This document shows, piece after piece, positions 25,213 through 39,315 of a DNA stretch of 64,000 nt (its first letter is position 1; the number at the start of each line of letters is the position of its first letter). The notes below the pieces were generated by a model that ran no database searches, was not told where the DNA came from, and saw nothing but the letters and a program-made list of their open reading frames with translations. The position numbers and the translations under genes are program-made. The stretch is from Adineta steineri (Eukaryota; Rotifera; Eurotatoria; Adinetida; Adinetidae), in assembly GCA_905250115.1 (NCBI GenBank), contig CAJNOI010000285.1, forward strand, positions 1-64,000, in the 5' to 3' direction.

Positions 25213-26516
25213 CAGGCTTGCCAAACCTCCTGATTTAGCCAGGATTCTCCTGGTTTTTTTTACTTTTCTCCTGGCGGAAAATCTCCTGATTTCAGGAGCT
25301 GATTTTCAACATTTTCTCCTGATTTCTCCTGATGTTTAGCGATACTTTGAATCAATAAGAAAGTTAAAAGGAAAAAACGAGAACTATTATAGTACTCAAT
25401 AATTATAGTAACGAATAAGAAAATATTTGCTTTTATTTTATTTTTCTCGAAAAAAATCGTCAATTGTAGGAGCTAGCTGTACACAAAGTATTTATTTTAC
25501 TGGAGACAGCAGAAAAACGCATGCTATTGTCTGGAAAACAAGATCTTGATATTCAGACAAGAGTCCGGTAGGCAACATTTTAAATGGCCAGTTACGATGT
25601 CTCTCGTCTAGAAAGATTTTTACATTCCTTGGAATTCACGTCTGCTTCTTCTTAGCTCAGAATAGAACAATACCTTGAATAACTTAGCAAGATTCTTGCG
25701 TTTCATTTTCATTAGAGAATTGTTATAGGTTCATGGGCACTGCTAATTTTGTTGTCAAAGTCTGACACGAATTATAAACATGAAAAGAATGAATAGGTAT
25801 ATATTACAATAACAAAAAGTGAAGATATCAATGGTAAAGAAACAAAAGTGATAGCCATATCGATAAAATGTTCACTGAATAAATCATAAAAGGCTTAAGA
25901 GAAAAACAACTTCCATTGTCAAAAATTAGCTTATCTTGTTTTTTTTACAGCATATTAATGCTATAGACCGCTCGTTGCAAAAACAAGCGAAGAAACACGT
26001 ACAATCGATTCATATAGTGATGTAAGAGATAAAGAATGCTTGTCTTTTTTTCAAACTCTGTCAAGAATCTTTCTATCATTCTATTCATTTGTATAAATAC
26101 TTTTGCTTAAACTTTACAATGAAAAAGAATTTTGGCTGATAGATTAGAATGAAAATTAATTTGGAAATAATACAGGTAAGAATATTAACTGATCAAGAGT
26201 ACATAATAAATATAACTAAAAGAACGCTTTTCATGATCATTCTGTATAGCAAAAAAATATTATTTGTGATAAAATTTAAGTGAAAATAATATCATGTGTA
26301 TTTTACATTATTGATCACCAACTTGATACGAAGGAGATAAATATTTTTTGTTAGCGAGCGTTCGAATTTTCTACGAGAAAACCGTCTAATATTTTCTCAA
26401 CTTAAAATAGAAAACCTCCTGATTTTCCTACTGATTTAGGAAAAAACTTCTCCTGGAAAACTCCTGCTTTTTTTTTTGAAACTCCTGTTTTCTAAAATTT
26501 TGATTTGGCAACCCTG
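25213..26516. mobile_element. Nonautonomous hAT element, 1.3 kb
   Basis: The ends are CAGGCTTGCCAAA on the left and, as complement, CAGGGTTGCCAAA on the right, which fit the common hAT terminus. A perfect 8-bp duplication GATGTAAG flanks it (25205-25212 and 26517-26524). CTCCTGATTT-type subterminal repeats occur at both ends. I see no transposase domain inside, so it depends on another element for movement. Confidence 0.85.
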
Positions 26517-26844
26517 GATGTAAGGTAGCTGTGTGAGTAACCCTGAGTTACAGCTAATACTCACGCTTATAATCTCATATGTATGCGCTCCTAGCTTGGT
26601 TTACCGTCGGTTCGTACGAAAATCGCCGATTGAGTCTGGTTTCTTGTTTCCTCATTATTTATTTATAATTTGTTTTATAAAATTGATATTATCTGTCTTG
26701 GAAACGTTCAGTTTTACTCTAAAAAATGATTTTCCGTACTTTGCCCGAAAGTAAAAATATCGAAAGTGAAAAATGTCGAAAATTGAGATGAAAACTTCTA
26801 AACATTGTTGTTCTGAAAAAATTGGAAAAGCCAGCAGCCATATT

Positions 26845-27038
26845 GAGGGTGAATGCAGATGTGGGTGGGCGGGTGTTAGCGTGAGTCTGGGTCACGATGG
26901 GTGAGTGAGGATGGATCTGGGCGGGTGTGTATGGATTTGGATCTGAGTTTGAGTAGGTGGATGTGGATGTGTATTCTCCTCATCCATTACCCACAGCACA
27001 CACCACATCCTCACCCACACCCATGCACACCCACACTC
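26845..27038. repeat. TGTGGG-like head-to-head tract
   Basis: About 120 nt of degenerate GGATGTGGGTG units beginning TTGAGGGTG, then about 65 nt of CACCCACACCC units ending CCACACTC. The frames that cross it are repeat products. Confidence 0.75.
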
Positions 27039-27224
27039 TTATATTTTTCAATAAACAGCTTTGAAAAGACCAGTAAAATGAACTATGTGTAATTATCTTT
27101 TTGTTGTTCTTTGTTTCGTTCATTCAGACAGACCTTTTCATTGCTCGTTTAATAAAAGCCAAAATCATAAATATTTAAGGGTGAGAAGCGTTTCTTTCTC
27201 GTAAATAAAGTATGTTACACTGTC

Positions 27225-27354
27225 GTATTTTTCCTCTAGTTTTGAGAGGAAGTTTTCTGATTTTTCTCCTGATTTCGTAAAATAACTCTCCTGACCAATT
27301 CCTTTTTTTAACGAAAAAAACCCTGATTTCTAAAATTTGGATTTGGCAACCCTG
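27225..27354. mobile_element. Truncated end of a hAT element of the 25213 family
   Basis: It has the same right terminus (GATTTGGCAACCCTG) preceded by CTCCTGATTT-type subterminal repeats. No matching left end is found upstream, so it is a solo right end. Confidence 0.6.
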
Positions 27355-28057
27355 AACTCGAATCTGAGGTTCAATTGGTCAGACAGCATGAAAGCGTGGG
27401 TGTGGATAAAGAAATGATAGATGCACACCCTCACATCCAAGATAGGTAGTGAAAGTACTTAGTAGTGACTTTTTTGTCAAAATCTTTACATAGATATCCA
27501 ACACTATCACTCATTTGATTTTTTTGTTGTGAAAACTATCACTCATTTCATAGAAGCATACACCTAGTGGATGGGAACATAAAATATATTGGCCTTTTGA
27601 TATACAACAATTTAGTCGATGAGACTATTCAACAAAAAGAGTACGCCTGAAAAAGATTAATTTATTCGAACATTTTATCGAGTTATTCATTTTTGATATT
27701 TACTTGCGGACAATTATTTATATGTTATCAAGTATTATCATCACGTTTGAACTCGCTTTGCACCTGAATACAGGTTATTGGCGGCAAAGAATGATTAAAA
27801 TTCATCACTGCTATATTGATATCTACTCTTCTCCAATGAAAATATGCATTCACTTGTGCATATAATGGTTTGTCTTTTGTCAACTACAGGTCTTCTGCAA
27901 CAACCGGCATGCGATTTAACTTAGTGATATTAACGCTACTTGTATGTTATTTAGTTAGCGATTATATATTAAGAAATGTGCATCATTAAATAGTTTGATT
28001 ACAAATAAAATTTCATGATTCAGTTCACAAAAACAAATTTCTTCTAGTTGATATTGA
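27355..28057. other. Intergenic 3' flank of the kelch gene
   Basis: It contains a short TGTGGG-like pair near 27390-27437 (GCGTGGGTGTGGAT then CACACCCTCACATCC). No gene recognised. Confidence 0.4.
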
Positions 28058-31000
28058 CTAATAAAGCTCGACAGTATTGCGATCATTGCGCATGGCTCCA
28101 CCAGTAACTAATACATACCCATTTTGTAATGTGGTTGCTGTGTGAAATGTTCGTTCGACACTCATATCTCCCGTAGTTGTCCAAGTACCTGTTAATAGAT
28201 TGTACAATTCAGCACTTCCGAGATAAGCACCGGCTATAAATCCGCCAGTAACTAATACATATTTATTTGTTAATGTGGATGCTGTGTGATGTGATCGTGG
28301 GGAACTCATATTTCTCGTAATTGTCCAAGTGCCTCTTGATGGATTGTACAATTCAACACTATTTATATGAGTATTGAAGTTGCGTCCACCAGTAACGAAT
28401 ACATAACCATTTGTTAATGTAGATGCTGTGTGATCAGATCGTGCGACATTCATGTTTCCTGTAGTTGTCCAAGTACCTGTTGATGGATTGTACAATTCAG
28501 CACTTCTGTAAGGAGTACTGCCTTTAAATCCACCAGTAATTAGTACATGCCCGTTTGTTAATGTACATGCTGTGTGATATGCTCGTGCAACACTCATGTT
28601 TTGCGTGATTGTCCAAGTACCTGTTGATGGATTGTACAATTCAACACTATTGAAATAATTATGACGGTTGCGTCCACCAGTAATTAACACATATCCATTT
28701 GTTAATGTAGATGCTGTGTGATCATATCGTGCAACATTCATGTTTCCTGTAGTTGTCCAAGCATTTATTGATGGATTGTACAATTCAGCACTATTCAAAG
28801 CAGCAGAATTCTGAATTCCACCAGTAACTAATACATATCCATTTGTTAATATAGATGCTTTGTGATGTGATCGTTGGAAATTCATGTTTCCTGTCATCGT
28901 CCAAATACCTGTCGATAGATTGTATAATTCAGCACTATTGAAATAGGCACCAGCAGCAACTAATACTAATCCATTTGCTAATGTGGTTGCTGTGTGAGCA
29001 TATCGGTCGGCATTCGTACTTCCTGTCATTGTCCATTCTTCAAGAAAAGATAGATAAGGGAGAAAAAAAAATGTCGTTCTTAGAATAACTTCGAGTTTCT
29101 CATGCCTATAAGTTCTCTATCTGTTGATCACTACTTAAATAATGCCAAACCTTCAACAAACTTCTCTGCTTTCATCGTTAAGATAAGATCCGTTATAGAA
29201 TTTTCATCCAATTCAAACAAATAAGAACGTTGTAGATTCTTAGATTTTAGCAAATTAATGTAAAATATCTTACAAAAGAGTCGATCGATTTTGATCAGAT
29301 TCTATCAATTTCGCGATCTGACGAAACTCAAATGCTGTCTTACAGTTCAGCTATGATACATAATAATCCAGTTTTCGAATTTAAGTAAAGCTCATTCCAC
29401 ATTGTTCAGCATTGTGGAAACAAGAAGTGCTCTAATCACTTTAAGTGCTTGGTGTGTGAGTATGTGTCAGGATCATCAGCGGGTCACCAACAGGGCAAGG
29501 CGTGGCAGTTGCCCAAGCAAAGATATTCGTAATAACCAATAATTTGACAAAAATTGATACCTAAAACGATTTTTTTCAGCAGTTGCCACACCAAATATTT
29601 TACTGCTGGCTTGTTAATGGTCGTGATGTAAGTAAAAGTGGATGTGAGTGTACGTGTGACAATTTAATATTTACATTATTCTCATGGGAAAGTCGGTATA
29701 CTAAGGATTTAATGATGATAATGATGAGTGTTTTTCTGAATCTTGAAATTATCATTTTATACTTCTTTGACTTTCTTTTGAATTTCTTGACTTTGTATAA
29801 ATGGTACTTAAAAACATGAGATTAGATGTTAATAGGCATGTTAGATGTCGATATCATATCAACTAGTATATCGACGTGTAGAATTATCCCATTAAATTAG
29901 ATAAGAGTCGATTATTTCATGAGTGAATATAGATTAAAACTTGCTTTTCTGAATAAAATCAAAATCTACTTTTCCTGTTGGAAAGGTAAATTTTATTTAT
30001 TTTCATTCCTTTTTTCACACAATCTTAACTTAATGCTTCGCGAATTCTTTTTCGTGTTTGATCCATCTTGTAACTATTATCAACTAGAAATATATACTAT
30101 GTGAATTTTGTATAATATTCATGTGCATTATAAACAACAAAACCAACAACACAATATTTCTGTAGATTAAATGAAACTGATAATTTGTACGAAAAGACAA
30201 GTCAACTTTCAGTTGTGTGCTTGAAGTAATATGAGTGTTATTAAAATAGACTAATGTTGACAATATGATAATAGTAATAGCGATAGCTACAAATAGTACT
30301 CAATATCACGTAGATGTTCTGATTAATAAATGGTCGAAACTATAAAGTTGAGACATCATAAAGGATATCTGACTTTTTCGGTTGAATTAGTGGTTCAAAT
30401 TATCTCCTACATTATATCTACAAGTATTGGCATTATTTAATCCTATTCAGTTAAAAGGTACCTATAATTATTAACCGTTTACGATGTTATAGAATATTAC
30501 TAAAATCATTAATGAGTTCTATCGCTTGCAAATCTTCTTATCAGCAATCTGTTCGTATAATAATATTGAACAGGATAAGCATACTCAGTACTTGAATCAG
30601 TGCAGATCAAATCAAGGCATGAAAAACTGATCTTATTTCAAGTTCTGATAGAAAATCTTTCTTTATGTTATTCATCTAGATGGTGAACATTCAATAGCTA
30701 AAATCAAGACTTTTCGATGTTGTTACTTGCAATAATTATCGTTTAGGCGACTACAAATGATTTAAAATAATACTAACTCCGTATTGCTATTGTTGTTGTT
30801 GTTGTTGATGATGTTGTTGTTGCTGCTGCTGCTGTTGTTGATGTTGTAGTTGATTCTAGATTGCAGAAATGAGTTTAGAATGAGACTAAACCATTGGGTA
30901 AAGTTTTATTCTTAATTTCTTTCGACGTCGTCGTCTTCTTCTTCTTCCTTTTCTCTAACAATATATCGACCATAAATATGAGTACATTATAATAAAATAG

Positions 31001-34000
31001 CAAATTATTAGATGCTTTACATTATAATTGTAATTCTATGATCTTTACTTTAAGCACATCTCTAGTATAAGGATTTGGTCAACTCAGTTTACATATTTTA
31101 TTAGTTTAATAATGAAACATTTGCAGAAATGTAGAGATTGACTTATATAGCATTTGGGTATATAGCTACTGTTCTCGAAATATTTCATTTTCATTTAGAA
31201 TGGCATTCTAATCAGAAACTAATGCTAATTCAACGACTACAGCTCACAGCTTATGGGTAGCTATCATAAAACCAACTAAATTCATGTCGATCTATTTCAT
31301 CGCTTTCTTTTCAGAACTATTGATTATTGTAGTGTGCTTAGCTACACTGTTAAGAGATTCTTTATGATACAGAGAAAAACTTCAATGTGACATCATTGAG
31401 CTATAACCAGAGCTTCCAGAATAGTTTCATTTCATTTTCAAACTGTTTTTAATCATCATCTCAGTAAAAAAATATTGTATTTTCTTATTATTTATTATCT
31501 AAAATCTTCTAAAATGCGCTGTAAATTTATATTCAAGCTTGATTAAAATTATTTGATAGACGTTGATGCTACTTTCATTTCATAGATATTTCATCGAATA
31601 ATTATTTGTAATTTTTTTGTTATTTTTGTAATATTCGTTAGTATTGACTCTTCAGTTTAAATAAGGCCGTTTCAAGTCCCACAGACTTTTCGTTTACTCG
31701 GATATTGCCAAAGTAGATTTCGAAAAATAAACATCGAAACAGACAGTTCAGCTGAAAAAGATTTCCTTTCTAGTAGATGGCTTTAGCTGAATATTTTTTA
31801 TTCGAGCTTTATTTCTTAGGAAACTTGACGCTTCTTACAACCCATTAGAATTATTAATCAAGATCTATGGTAAGAAAACTTTCTAGATTTTCGTTTCACT
31901 AAGATGATAAACAATCATAACTACACAAACTGATTGTATTTCTGTTTCACATGGAATGTTCTGTAGAATATATTAACTCTGATAATTTGTGTGAGGATAT
32001 GATGGACAGAAAACAAATCTATGAACTACAAATAATGTTATATCACACATATGATTTAACTTTGATTAGTGAGATCAACTTGAGAATAAGTCGTACCACA
32101 TATTGAAAAGATAATAACTCTGAAATTGATTTTTAAGAGTTGTGTTTCTATTTGAGGGGTCTACTGGGATCATATGTAGTCAAAAGGACAACGATCAAAT
32201 GTTAATCAATAAGACTTTTATCAGTGATGATGAAATTCTAGAGAGTATATTGTTGATATTTTCATTAGAGAAAGTTCAACTTGTCAAAACTTTGTGATCT
32301 CAAATGAAAATAGGAAGTTGGTTGAACGAAAAAAAATCTGCATACTAAGACTTTAGAGATCTAATAAGTTTGACTATATATAAAAGTATAGTAGTTAAAA
32401 AGAGTGAACGACACCTCATATTTTTGTGACTACATCAGAGAAATCTATGATGGCAAACAACCTTATCACAACGGTGATGCTATTTGAAAAGACAATCTTT
32501 TAATCATCATGGTTTTGACTGTATTAAACATGAACTAGCCATGCTAATCCATAAAATTCATTGTTTTCTAGATTAATATATCTGAAAATACTGAATTCCT
32601 ATGCAAAGTTATGCATGTTCACAATATCCTTTAGAAATGAACTGCCGTTGACACGTTACCATGACTCTCACTGGTATATTCTATTTTCGACTGCTTTCTA
32701 CTTCATTCAATCGTTAACAATTTTACTTAAAAGTATGCCACACTTTTATAGGTTTATCCCAATAAAAATAAATTAACTCATCTTACTTGAGTTTTATTTT
32801 GATCTCGACAATTTAATCATATTATTTATACTATTATAACTGGCTATTTATTCATTCCGAAAAAACATGAATGACTATCAAAGCAATCTTCGAATTCTAC
32901 TAAGACGAAAATTCATGGGACTAACTCAAACTAAAATATAATTGAATAGAGCAAATAAAAACAATATGCAAGTTACTGCGGACTGTGAAAAGGTAGTACA
33001 CTTCAAATTCAAACCATGATTCATTATTCGATGGGTACTGACAGTGGATTCTCCAAGAAAGAAATACTGTGAAAAAAGACACTACGTCTTGAGGATATGA
33101 GTGAGTGAGGTAGGTGTGGACCATAGCTGTGGATTGGAGCGTGTTATTGAGGGCGGGTGTGAATGTAGCTGTGAGTACGAATACGAGTTCAGATAGTCAA
33201 AAGTATGGATATATTAAGATACTACATTTGCCTTTGAACAATACCCAGCGATACCCTAAAAAATCTCAACTTTACTGCAATGGATATTGATTTATAGAGT
33301 AAAAGTCGACCTTTAGCATTAATTTTATAATTCTGGATACGCTATCTTAGAACATCAAGGCATCCCTCGATGATTACTGCAGAAATATCCGGATTTCGTT
33401 GTGCAAAAATCTCTGTAAATGAAACTATGCTTTAGGCCTGGGAATTCTTACGAGTCGAGCGGGCGTAAGCAATAGCTGGGCTTTGTTGAACTAGATCGAG
33501 CCACGAAAAAGTGGCAAGGGTATGGTAAATTCCCTTTCCCAGAAATTTAGAATTGATCACATCTAAAATGGAGGAGAGTGTAATGAATAATATCTATATG
33601 ACAATGTCCAGCACTAATTCTCATATATACCACGGCACATTTTATTATACATACAACGATTCTAATACTACTTCATTACGAAATCTATATATAAAGAATC
33701 TCTATTATTTATATTTTAATCGAATAATGATATGCATTTTAATATATACGTTATATATGGTTTCATTTCGGATTGAGTCAAGTCAAGTTAAGAAGAATAT
33801 ATATCTATATGTATATATAAAGTATATGATTCGATTTGAGGATGTGAGCAGTTTGCGTGTAGGTGTGAGTGAATGGCTATCAAGGATGGCTGTAACTGCG
33901 GGCGATTGTTTTGTCTTCACACACACTCTCACCCGCCCACACCCTGAGATAGTTTTTATATATAATATATCGATATATATTTTTACTCAACTTAATCCAA

Positions 34001-35048
34001 CCCGACCCAATTCAAGCTTAGACTTCAACTTTATTTCTATATCATCTTTAACTAAAAGAGATTTCTATGATTATCCTTAAAAGTATTAAATTAGATTTCC
34101 AACAAATTTCTCATATAATTACTTGATTTGAATTTTCGGAAATTACTATCGTATGGGTGTCCTAGATGATATAGGCCTTGATGTCCTCTATCACCAGCTG
34201 AAATATCAGAGTGATTGTTTGTTGTAGCATAAAATGCAAGGGATCAACATTTTAGTTGGAAAACACGGAATAACGAGTAAGATCCATAATATTAATGCTA
34301 TTTTAGAGATTCTTATAGATTGACTACAGCTTTTAAAGGAATCCATATTTAAAAGTCACCTTTAGTCAAGAATATTCTGTTAAAATCGCTGGAAAGTTGA
34401 AAAAACTGATATTGGCAAGTATCAAAAACTCCGCTCGTGTTTTGTTTATTTGTGTAGAAAGAAGTGATCTAGTCGAATTACCACCGATATCTGATTTTCT
34501 CAGAAACTGACTTTTGATCAACGTTCTTTCACATGCTAAAAATTCCATTATGGATCTCAGAAAAGCTTTCGTTTTTGTTGCTTAAAAGTAGGATGTATAA
34601 GTTGTTATGATAAACAACAAAGTTCTACATTCTGTTCTCTTACGTCGTCATTCCAATAACATATTGGACGAGAGCTCAGTGGTGAATTTTTAGAATTATT
34701 TATCTCTTATGAAATACTCTAAATAAGAAATTAGTTTTTTTGTATAGCTATGCCTTTTCTTATTGTTTGCATCGTTTCTGTCATACCTGTTTTTGTTGTG
34801 ACTATTATGTCAGTTGTTCTTTCTTCTGTTGTTGATGTTTTTTGACTGTTCGTCTTTTCTGTTTTGAAGATAAGAATTAGAAGTGTTATAATTATAAGAA
34901 GTACGATAATAGTGAATATAATCCACATCACTTTTCTTTTTTTCAGATATTCACATCTAGAATAAGAAATCTTTTTTATCATTGCCTACAATTCATAAGA
35001 TACATACAATGCTTCTGATTGAGTCGCATTCGAAGTAACTGTTTCAGA
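28058..35048 (-). CDS. Single-pass membrane protein with Ser/Thr linker and kelch ectodomain (copy B)
   Basis: Exons on the minus strand: 35048-35008 (41 nt, SETVTSNATQSEAL), 34956-34787 (CEYLKKRKVMW then a long hydrophobic run, then TNSQKTSTTEERTT), 30855-30778 (Ser/Thr/Ala repeats) and 29037-28058 (kelch exon). Phases agree throughout. The last exon has seven kelch motifs of about 48 residues, each with the pattern SAELYNPSTGTWTTTGNMN, R.xHTASTLTNGYVLVTGG, with the conserved double Gly and the Tyr/Trp spacing; a seven-bladed propeller is likely. The basic stretch before the TM predicts an extracellular propeller. The long intron 34786-30856 includes repeat DNA. An assembly gap lies just upstream of the 41-nt exon, and the start codon was not found. 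Confidence 0.75.
29038..29629. other. Intron/non-coding, no feature recognised
   Basis: Part of the intron before the kelch exon in the model above. Short frames here lack splice-site or homology support. Confidence 0.35.
33088..33183. repeat. TGTGGG-like tract, G-rich strand only
   Basis: Degenerate GGTGTGGA, GTGGATTGGAG and GAGGGCGGGTGTGAATG units on the plus strand without the usual C-rich partner. It may be a broken member of the family. Confidence 0.5.
33836..33953. repeat. TGTGGG-like head-to-head tract
   Basis: It starts TTTGAGGATGTGAGC with GTGTAGGTGTGAGTG and ends TCACCCGCCCACACCCTGA. The 175-residue frame spanning it is judged to be spurious. Confidence 0.6.
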
Positions 35049-35068
35049 CTAAAATAGTCAAAAAAAAA

Positions 35069-35168
35069 NNNNNNNNNNNNNNNNNNNNNNNNNNNNNNNN
35101 NNNNNNNNNNNNNNNNNNNNNNNNNNNNNNNNNNNNNNNNNNNNNNNNNNNNNNNNNNNNNNNNNNNN
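35069..35168. other. Assembly gap of 100 N
   Basis: Exactly 100 Ns, a placeholder length. Copies A (about 5366-5755) and C (about 43844-44220) have 375-390 nt at the matching place, so about that much sequence is probably missing here. Confidence 0.95.
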
Positions 35169-35492
35169 TTAAAATAGTAGAAAAGATATTTATCATGCTC
35201 TCTCTTTCTCTTTCTTAAATAATCAGTTCTTTTTATGACGTGTATCATTATGTTAATGTAAAACATTTCTAACAAAATATCATATATCAATAAAAACAAT
35301 CAGCTCACTTCCTTTTTCAATGTTACTTTTCAAAAAAACAACAACTCTTGTCAGATAGAGTTTTTATCTCTTATAAATATGAAATTGTTTGAGACAATAT
35401 TTAGTGTAATTATTATTAGTTAATAAAACATTGAAAAATCAGCACTGCTCAAAGGATATGCAACATTTCCTCCCAGAGAAGAAAAGCTGATG

Positions 35493-35870
35493 TTAAAATG
35501 CTCCACTATTGACAAAGATTCTTCTGAAATAATTGAGAATTAGACAATATTTATGATTAGAAATATCTTTAATTTGGATTTTCTTGTATGCAACAAGTAT
35601 TTCACAGTATAAGTAAATGATTATGAAAGTAACATTGTGATTATCTTTGCATTGTTTCTTGATTTCAAAAAGAAATCGATCTTCATCGTATAATTTGTTA
35701 TTCATTGATGTTTTAGTTGGAAGTCGATTAAGAACATTGAAGAAAACTATAATCATGATTCTAATTACAACCATAGTCATATGAAATACGTAGATGCTTT
35801 GAATAATTACATTTAGATGTGACTGTCGGTGATTTTGGATATTATATTTGTCTCTCAATATTCTCCACAC
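35493..35870 (-). other. Short hydrophobic ORF conserved in the three copies (copy B)
   Basis: The frame reads RQSHLNVIIQSIYVFHMTM, a hydrophobic run, FFNVLNRLPTKTSMNNKLYD, then a Lys/Cys-rich part and a second hydrophobic run (VTFIIIYLYCEILVAY). Copy C has an almost identical frame. A missing upstream exon of the receptor gene is one explanation. Conserved flanking DNA with an open frame by chance is another. Confidence 0.3.
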
Positions 35871-38220
35871 TATGAAAAGTTATTAATGTTCTTTTAATCA
35901 TTTTTCTCACTGGAGAAAAACAAAATATGAAATATATTTCTTATTTTGTGATTGAACATTTATGTCGAAAAAGTGAAAATAAAAAAAAAACAGGAATCAT
36001 ATCAATTGTCAAGTTTAGTACAATATCATGAAACCTTGAAATTCACTGTTGTCTCTTTGAGTAAATATGCGAATGACAATATGATAGAGAGAGATATTCC
36101 TCGTATCTTGATGTTAATTTATCGTCATTCTTATCTCTTCTAATGCATCATTAAAATATTTTATACTCGCATCTTAATCTATTGATGAAGTATTTTATCG
36201 ACAAAATATCTTTTTAACAGTAATTTCATAACTGATGTAGTTATAGCTTAATTCTATAAAGACTTTCAAATGGATGAATAAAAAATAATAAAATACATTC
36301 TTTTCTCTCAGGAAACTTTGTATTTCCTTCAAAAAGTGCTGATTTTCAATGTTTTTTTTTATATAGAAAAATAATGATATTAACTATTATTTGAACTAAT
36401 TTATGTCATATGCTATCTCGTAGAGTTTGATATTCACAACAGATATAACATTTTTATTCAAAACTGTTCTGGAAGAAGAAAGTGATAGTATTGTTTTCAA
36501 CAACATATGATGTTTTGTCATAAATATTTTATATAAAGACGCTTATATACAGTGAGCATCAGAATCATTCACTCATTATTACCTTTATCTTAAATGAAAC
36601 AAATACATAAAAATAAAGTGAAAAATATTATTTGAGAATTCATTTCTTGATATTTAATAATTTAAAGAATGTTGAATATAGTTGATGACTCTACTAAATA
36701 GCATACGGAAATTATGAAATAAATAGACGAATGAGAAGAGTTTCATTTGTTTTCTAACCATTAATACTTTCTATTTTATTATTGATCATTTAATGAAAAA
36801 CGTTGCAAATAATTTATAAAATTGATTCATTTTTCTGTTGACATCTACATAATAAAACATATTCTTCTGTATCTTTCATTAATTATCATCGATATTTGTC
36901 TTTTGTTGAATGCAATAAAATAATTTGTTTCTTTTTAGTGACATTCTCCAATAATCAACAATGAAAATTGGCTTGAATAGTAGAAAAACTCTTCTATATT
37001 TTATTGAAAACTGAGCTTTAAAAAATAAAAGGTTTATTTTTTTTTCTTCAGTCGCCTATCTGATGACGTCAATGACAATTTTGTTTTTTGTTAAAACATT
37101 TGCAGCAAATACAACATTTGAATTTCACAATAAAGAAAAACAATAAATCCGTTTCCTTCTTCAAAACTAATATAAAATATCAGGGATTATTTGTTGTAAA
37201 TATAAAAATGTTCATGATATTGAAATGTTTGTAGGAAGGATGTGAAAACAAAGTGTTTCAAACAAAATACAATGTTATTCTTGTTAAGAATACATCGAAA
37301 ATCACACCTTTTTGATGGAAATACAATGCTTCCTGAAAAATAAAATACATCGACATTATCTGATATCTAAAATGTATGGCACAATTGTTTTTATTCTTAT
37401 TTCATAGATTAAACATATGATAAAAAAGTGCGATTACTCATCTTCAGAATAAATCTTCACCAAATGTTATTCAACAATAGGAATATCATCGGAACACATC
37501 AAATCTATGAGAAATGAATGTATAAACAAAAGAAATTAGAATTCAACAAAATCAACTGAAGTCATAATTTTATTATTGTTTAAAATTATTCATCATGATG
37601 AATAATTATGATTAAATTAACATAGTTGTAAGTGAAAATAGTATATCAATCATTTCTTTTGTTTTGTATTGGTATGAACAAGAAAATGAAGAAGATATCA
37701 TACCGAGACTGATATTGTGAGCAAATAATTGTAAAATGTTAAATACTTTCTTAAAAACAACAACATTTCCTAATATTCAGTAAGAAGTCAATTGACAAAG
37801 TTAATTCTTTTTATTATGATGTGAACAATTAAAATATTGAAGAACAGTTAGTTTATTTTATGAAACTAAAATAAATATTTAGAGATTCAGTTCTGTAAAA
37901 ACAAAACTGTAAATCTAAAAATAAATTGAATGTTATGCAGATTAATTTTTTTCCTTAATTATCTGAACTTCTATTTATTCCACTGAAAAACTCAATATAT
38001 TTTATCAAATAAAATATTTGTAATGAGAAAATAATTTATGTAAATTATTACATCTGAATCAAATTATAAAAGTATTTCATAAACTGATTAGTTTTCTTGA
38101 GACAAATCCAAAACAATGTTAAAACATATTTGTTTTAACAAAAGGTTTTTAACTAATTCTCAATTGTTCAAATTTTATTTTATTAAGATTTTATTTCGAA
38201 ATATTGAATTTACAAGAAAA

Positions 38221-39315
38221 ATTAAACGGTAAATGACACAAGGATATTATCAGTAGTGTTTTTGGTAATCAATAATGCACAACTAAACCTTCACGTCTAT
38301 TCACATTATCACGTAAATCATACGCACTCACACATTCACCCTAAAATACTACGTAGATATTTCACAGTTTTCAAATCTTGTGAAATTGATCTTATGAAAT
38401 AGAATACTTTGTCGTAATAAGTTTCTTCTATCGGGAAATTTTTGTACTTCCTTGAAAAAAGCGGCACTGCTTTTCGATGTTGTTTCAAAACAGTTTGTTT
38501 TCATCTTCTGCCAAGAAGAGGCTCATATTTTTATAGAAGATAACAACTCACATTTGACGATATGTTTTCTCAAAATTAATCTTAGAAAATGACGTGATTT
38601 AACTCTTTTTTTTCTTGTGTAATTGTTTTGTTTTAAGTGTTTTACATGCATTGAAATGATTATATAGATCAAAAACAATTAATTATTAGAGAGGGCTTGA
38701 ATTTCCAACAATTTGTAGTTAAAATTTGATTGGAAAATTCTGAATAACAATAAATCAAAACAAAGTGTTGATGTTTATTTTTATATTTTAATTGACTAGA
38801 TCATGCATGGAAAAATAGTTAGATATTACGCGAAATATATATTTGAAAATGAATGATATTAAGACTAACGATAAGTGGAAATAATTCGATCTACGATAAA
38901 GAGAATAAATCTGAAAAAAATAGGAAGAAGTTTATGTATTCTATAATTATAACAAGGTTACGTAATAATCTCTCAACAAGAAGATTTGTTCGTAAATTTC
39001 GGATTGAAAAGTATTCCGATTTAGACGATTTATCGAACGTCGATGATCAACAGCAGGATAAGAGTTTCCGTTGTCATTTATTGAGAAAAAGAATAACAAC
39101 ATAATACAATCGTCTATTATTTTTTTTTCATATTTCCATCTGATGCAATTAATTATGATACAAGACAACCAAGGATATTATATATATACAATAAATTGTA
39201 ATAGATATTAAATACATTCTCTTTGATTCTTGTTGATTTAATTATAATTATTTTAATAATCATTTTTAAAGTGAAAAAGACATAAATCATGAAAATATCT
39301 CAACAATAGAAGAAT
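38221..39315. other. Intergenic, no gene recognised
   Basis: Non-coding DNA between copy B and the mariner remnant. A C-rich patch with CACTCACACATTCACCC near 38325-38342 may be a degraded TGTGGG-like tract. Nothing else stands out. Confidence 0.35.

Larger units (their letters stand above)
29630..38220 (-). repeat. Copy B of the receptor-family duplication unit
   Basis: Aligned by eye with 2786-8640. Shared landmarks include ACATGAGATTAG near the left end, the GTTGTTGTTGATG linker-exon run, the TM exon, and at the right end ATTTTATTTTATTAAGATTTT. Parts are near-identical to copy A and other parts to copy C. Insertions make B longer, among them two TGTGGG-like tracts at 33088-33183 and 33836-33953. 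Confidence 0.8.

Noticed and set aside
33553..34080. 175-residue plus-strand frame
   Set aside because: It crosses a TGTGGG-like tract and AT-rich DNA, with no motif or homologue in the window.
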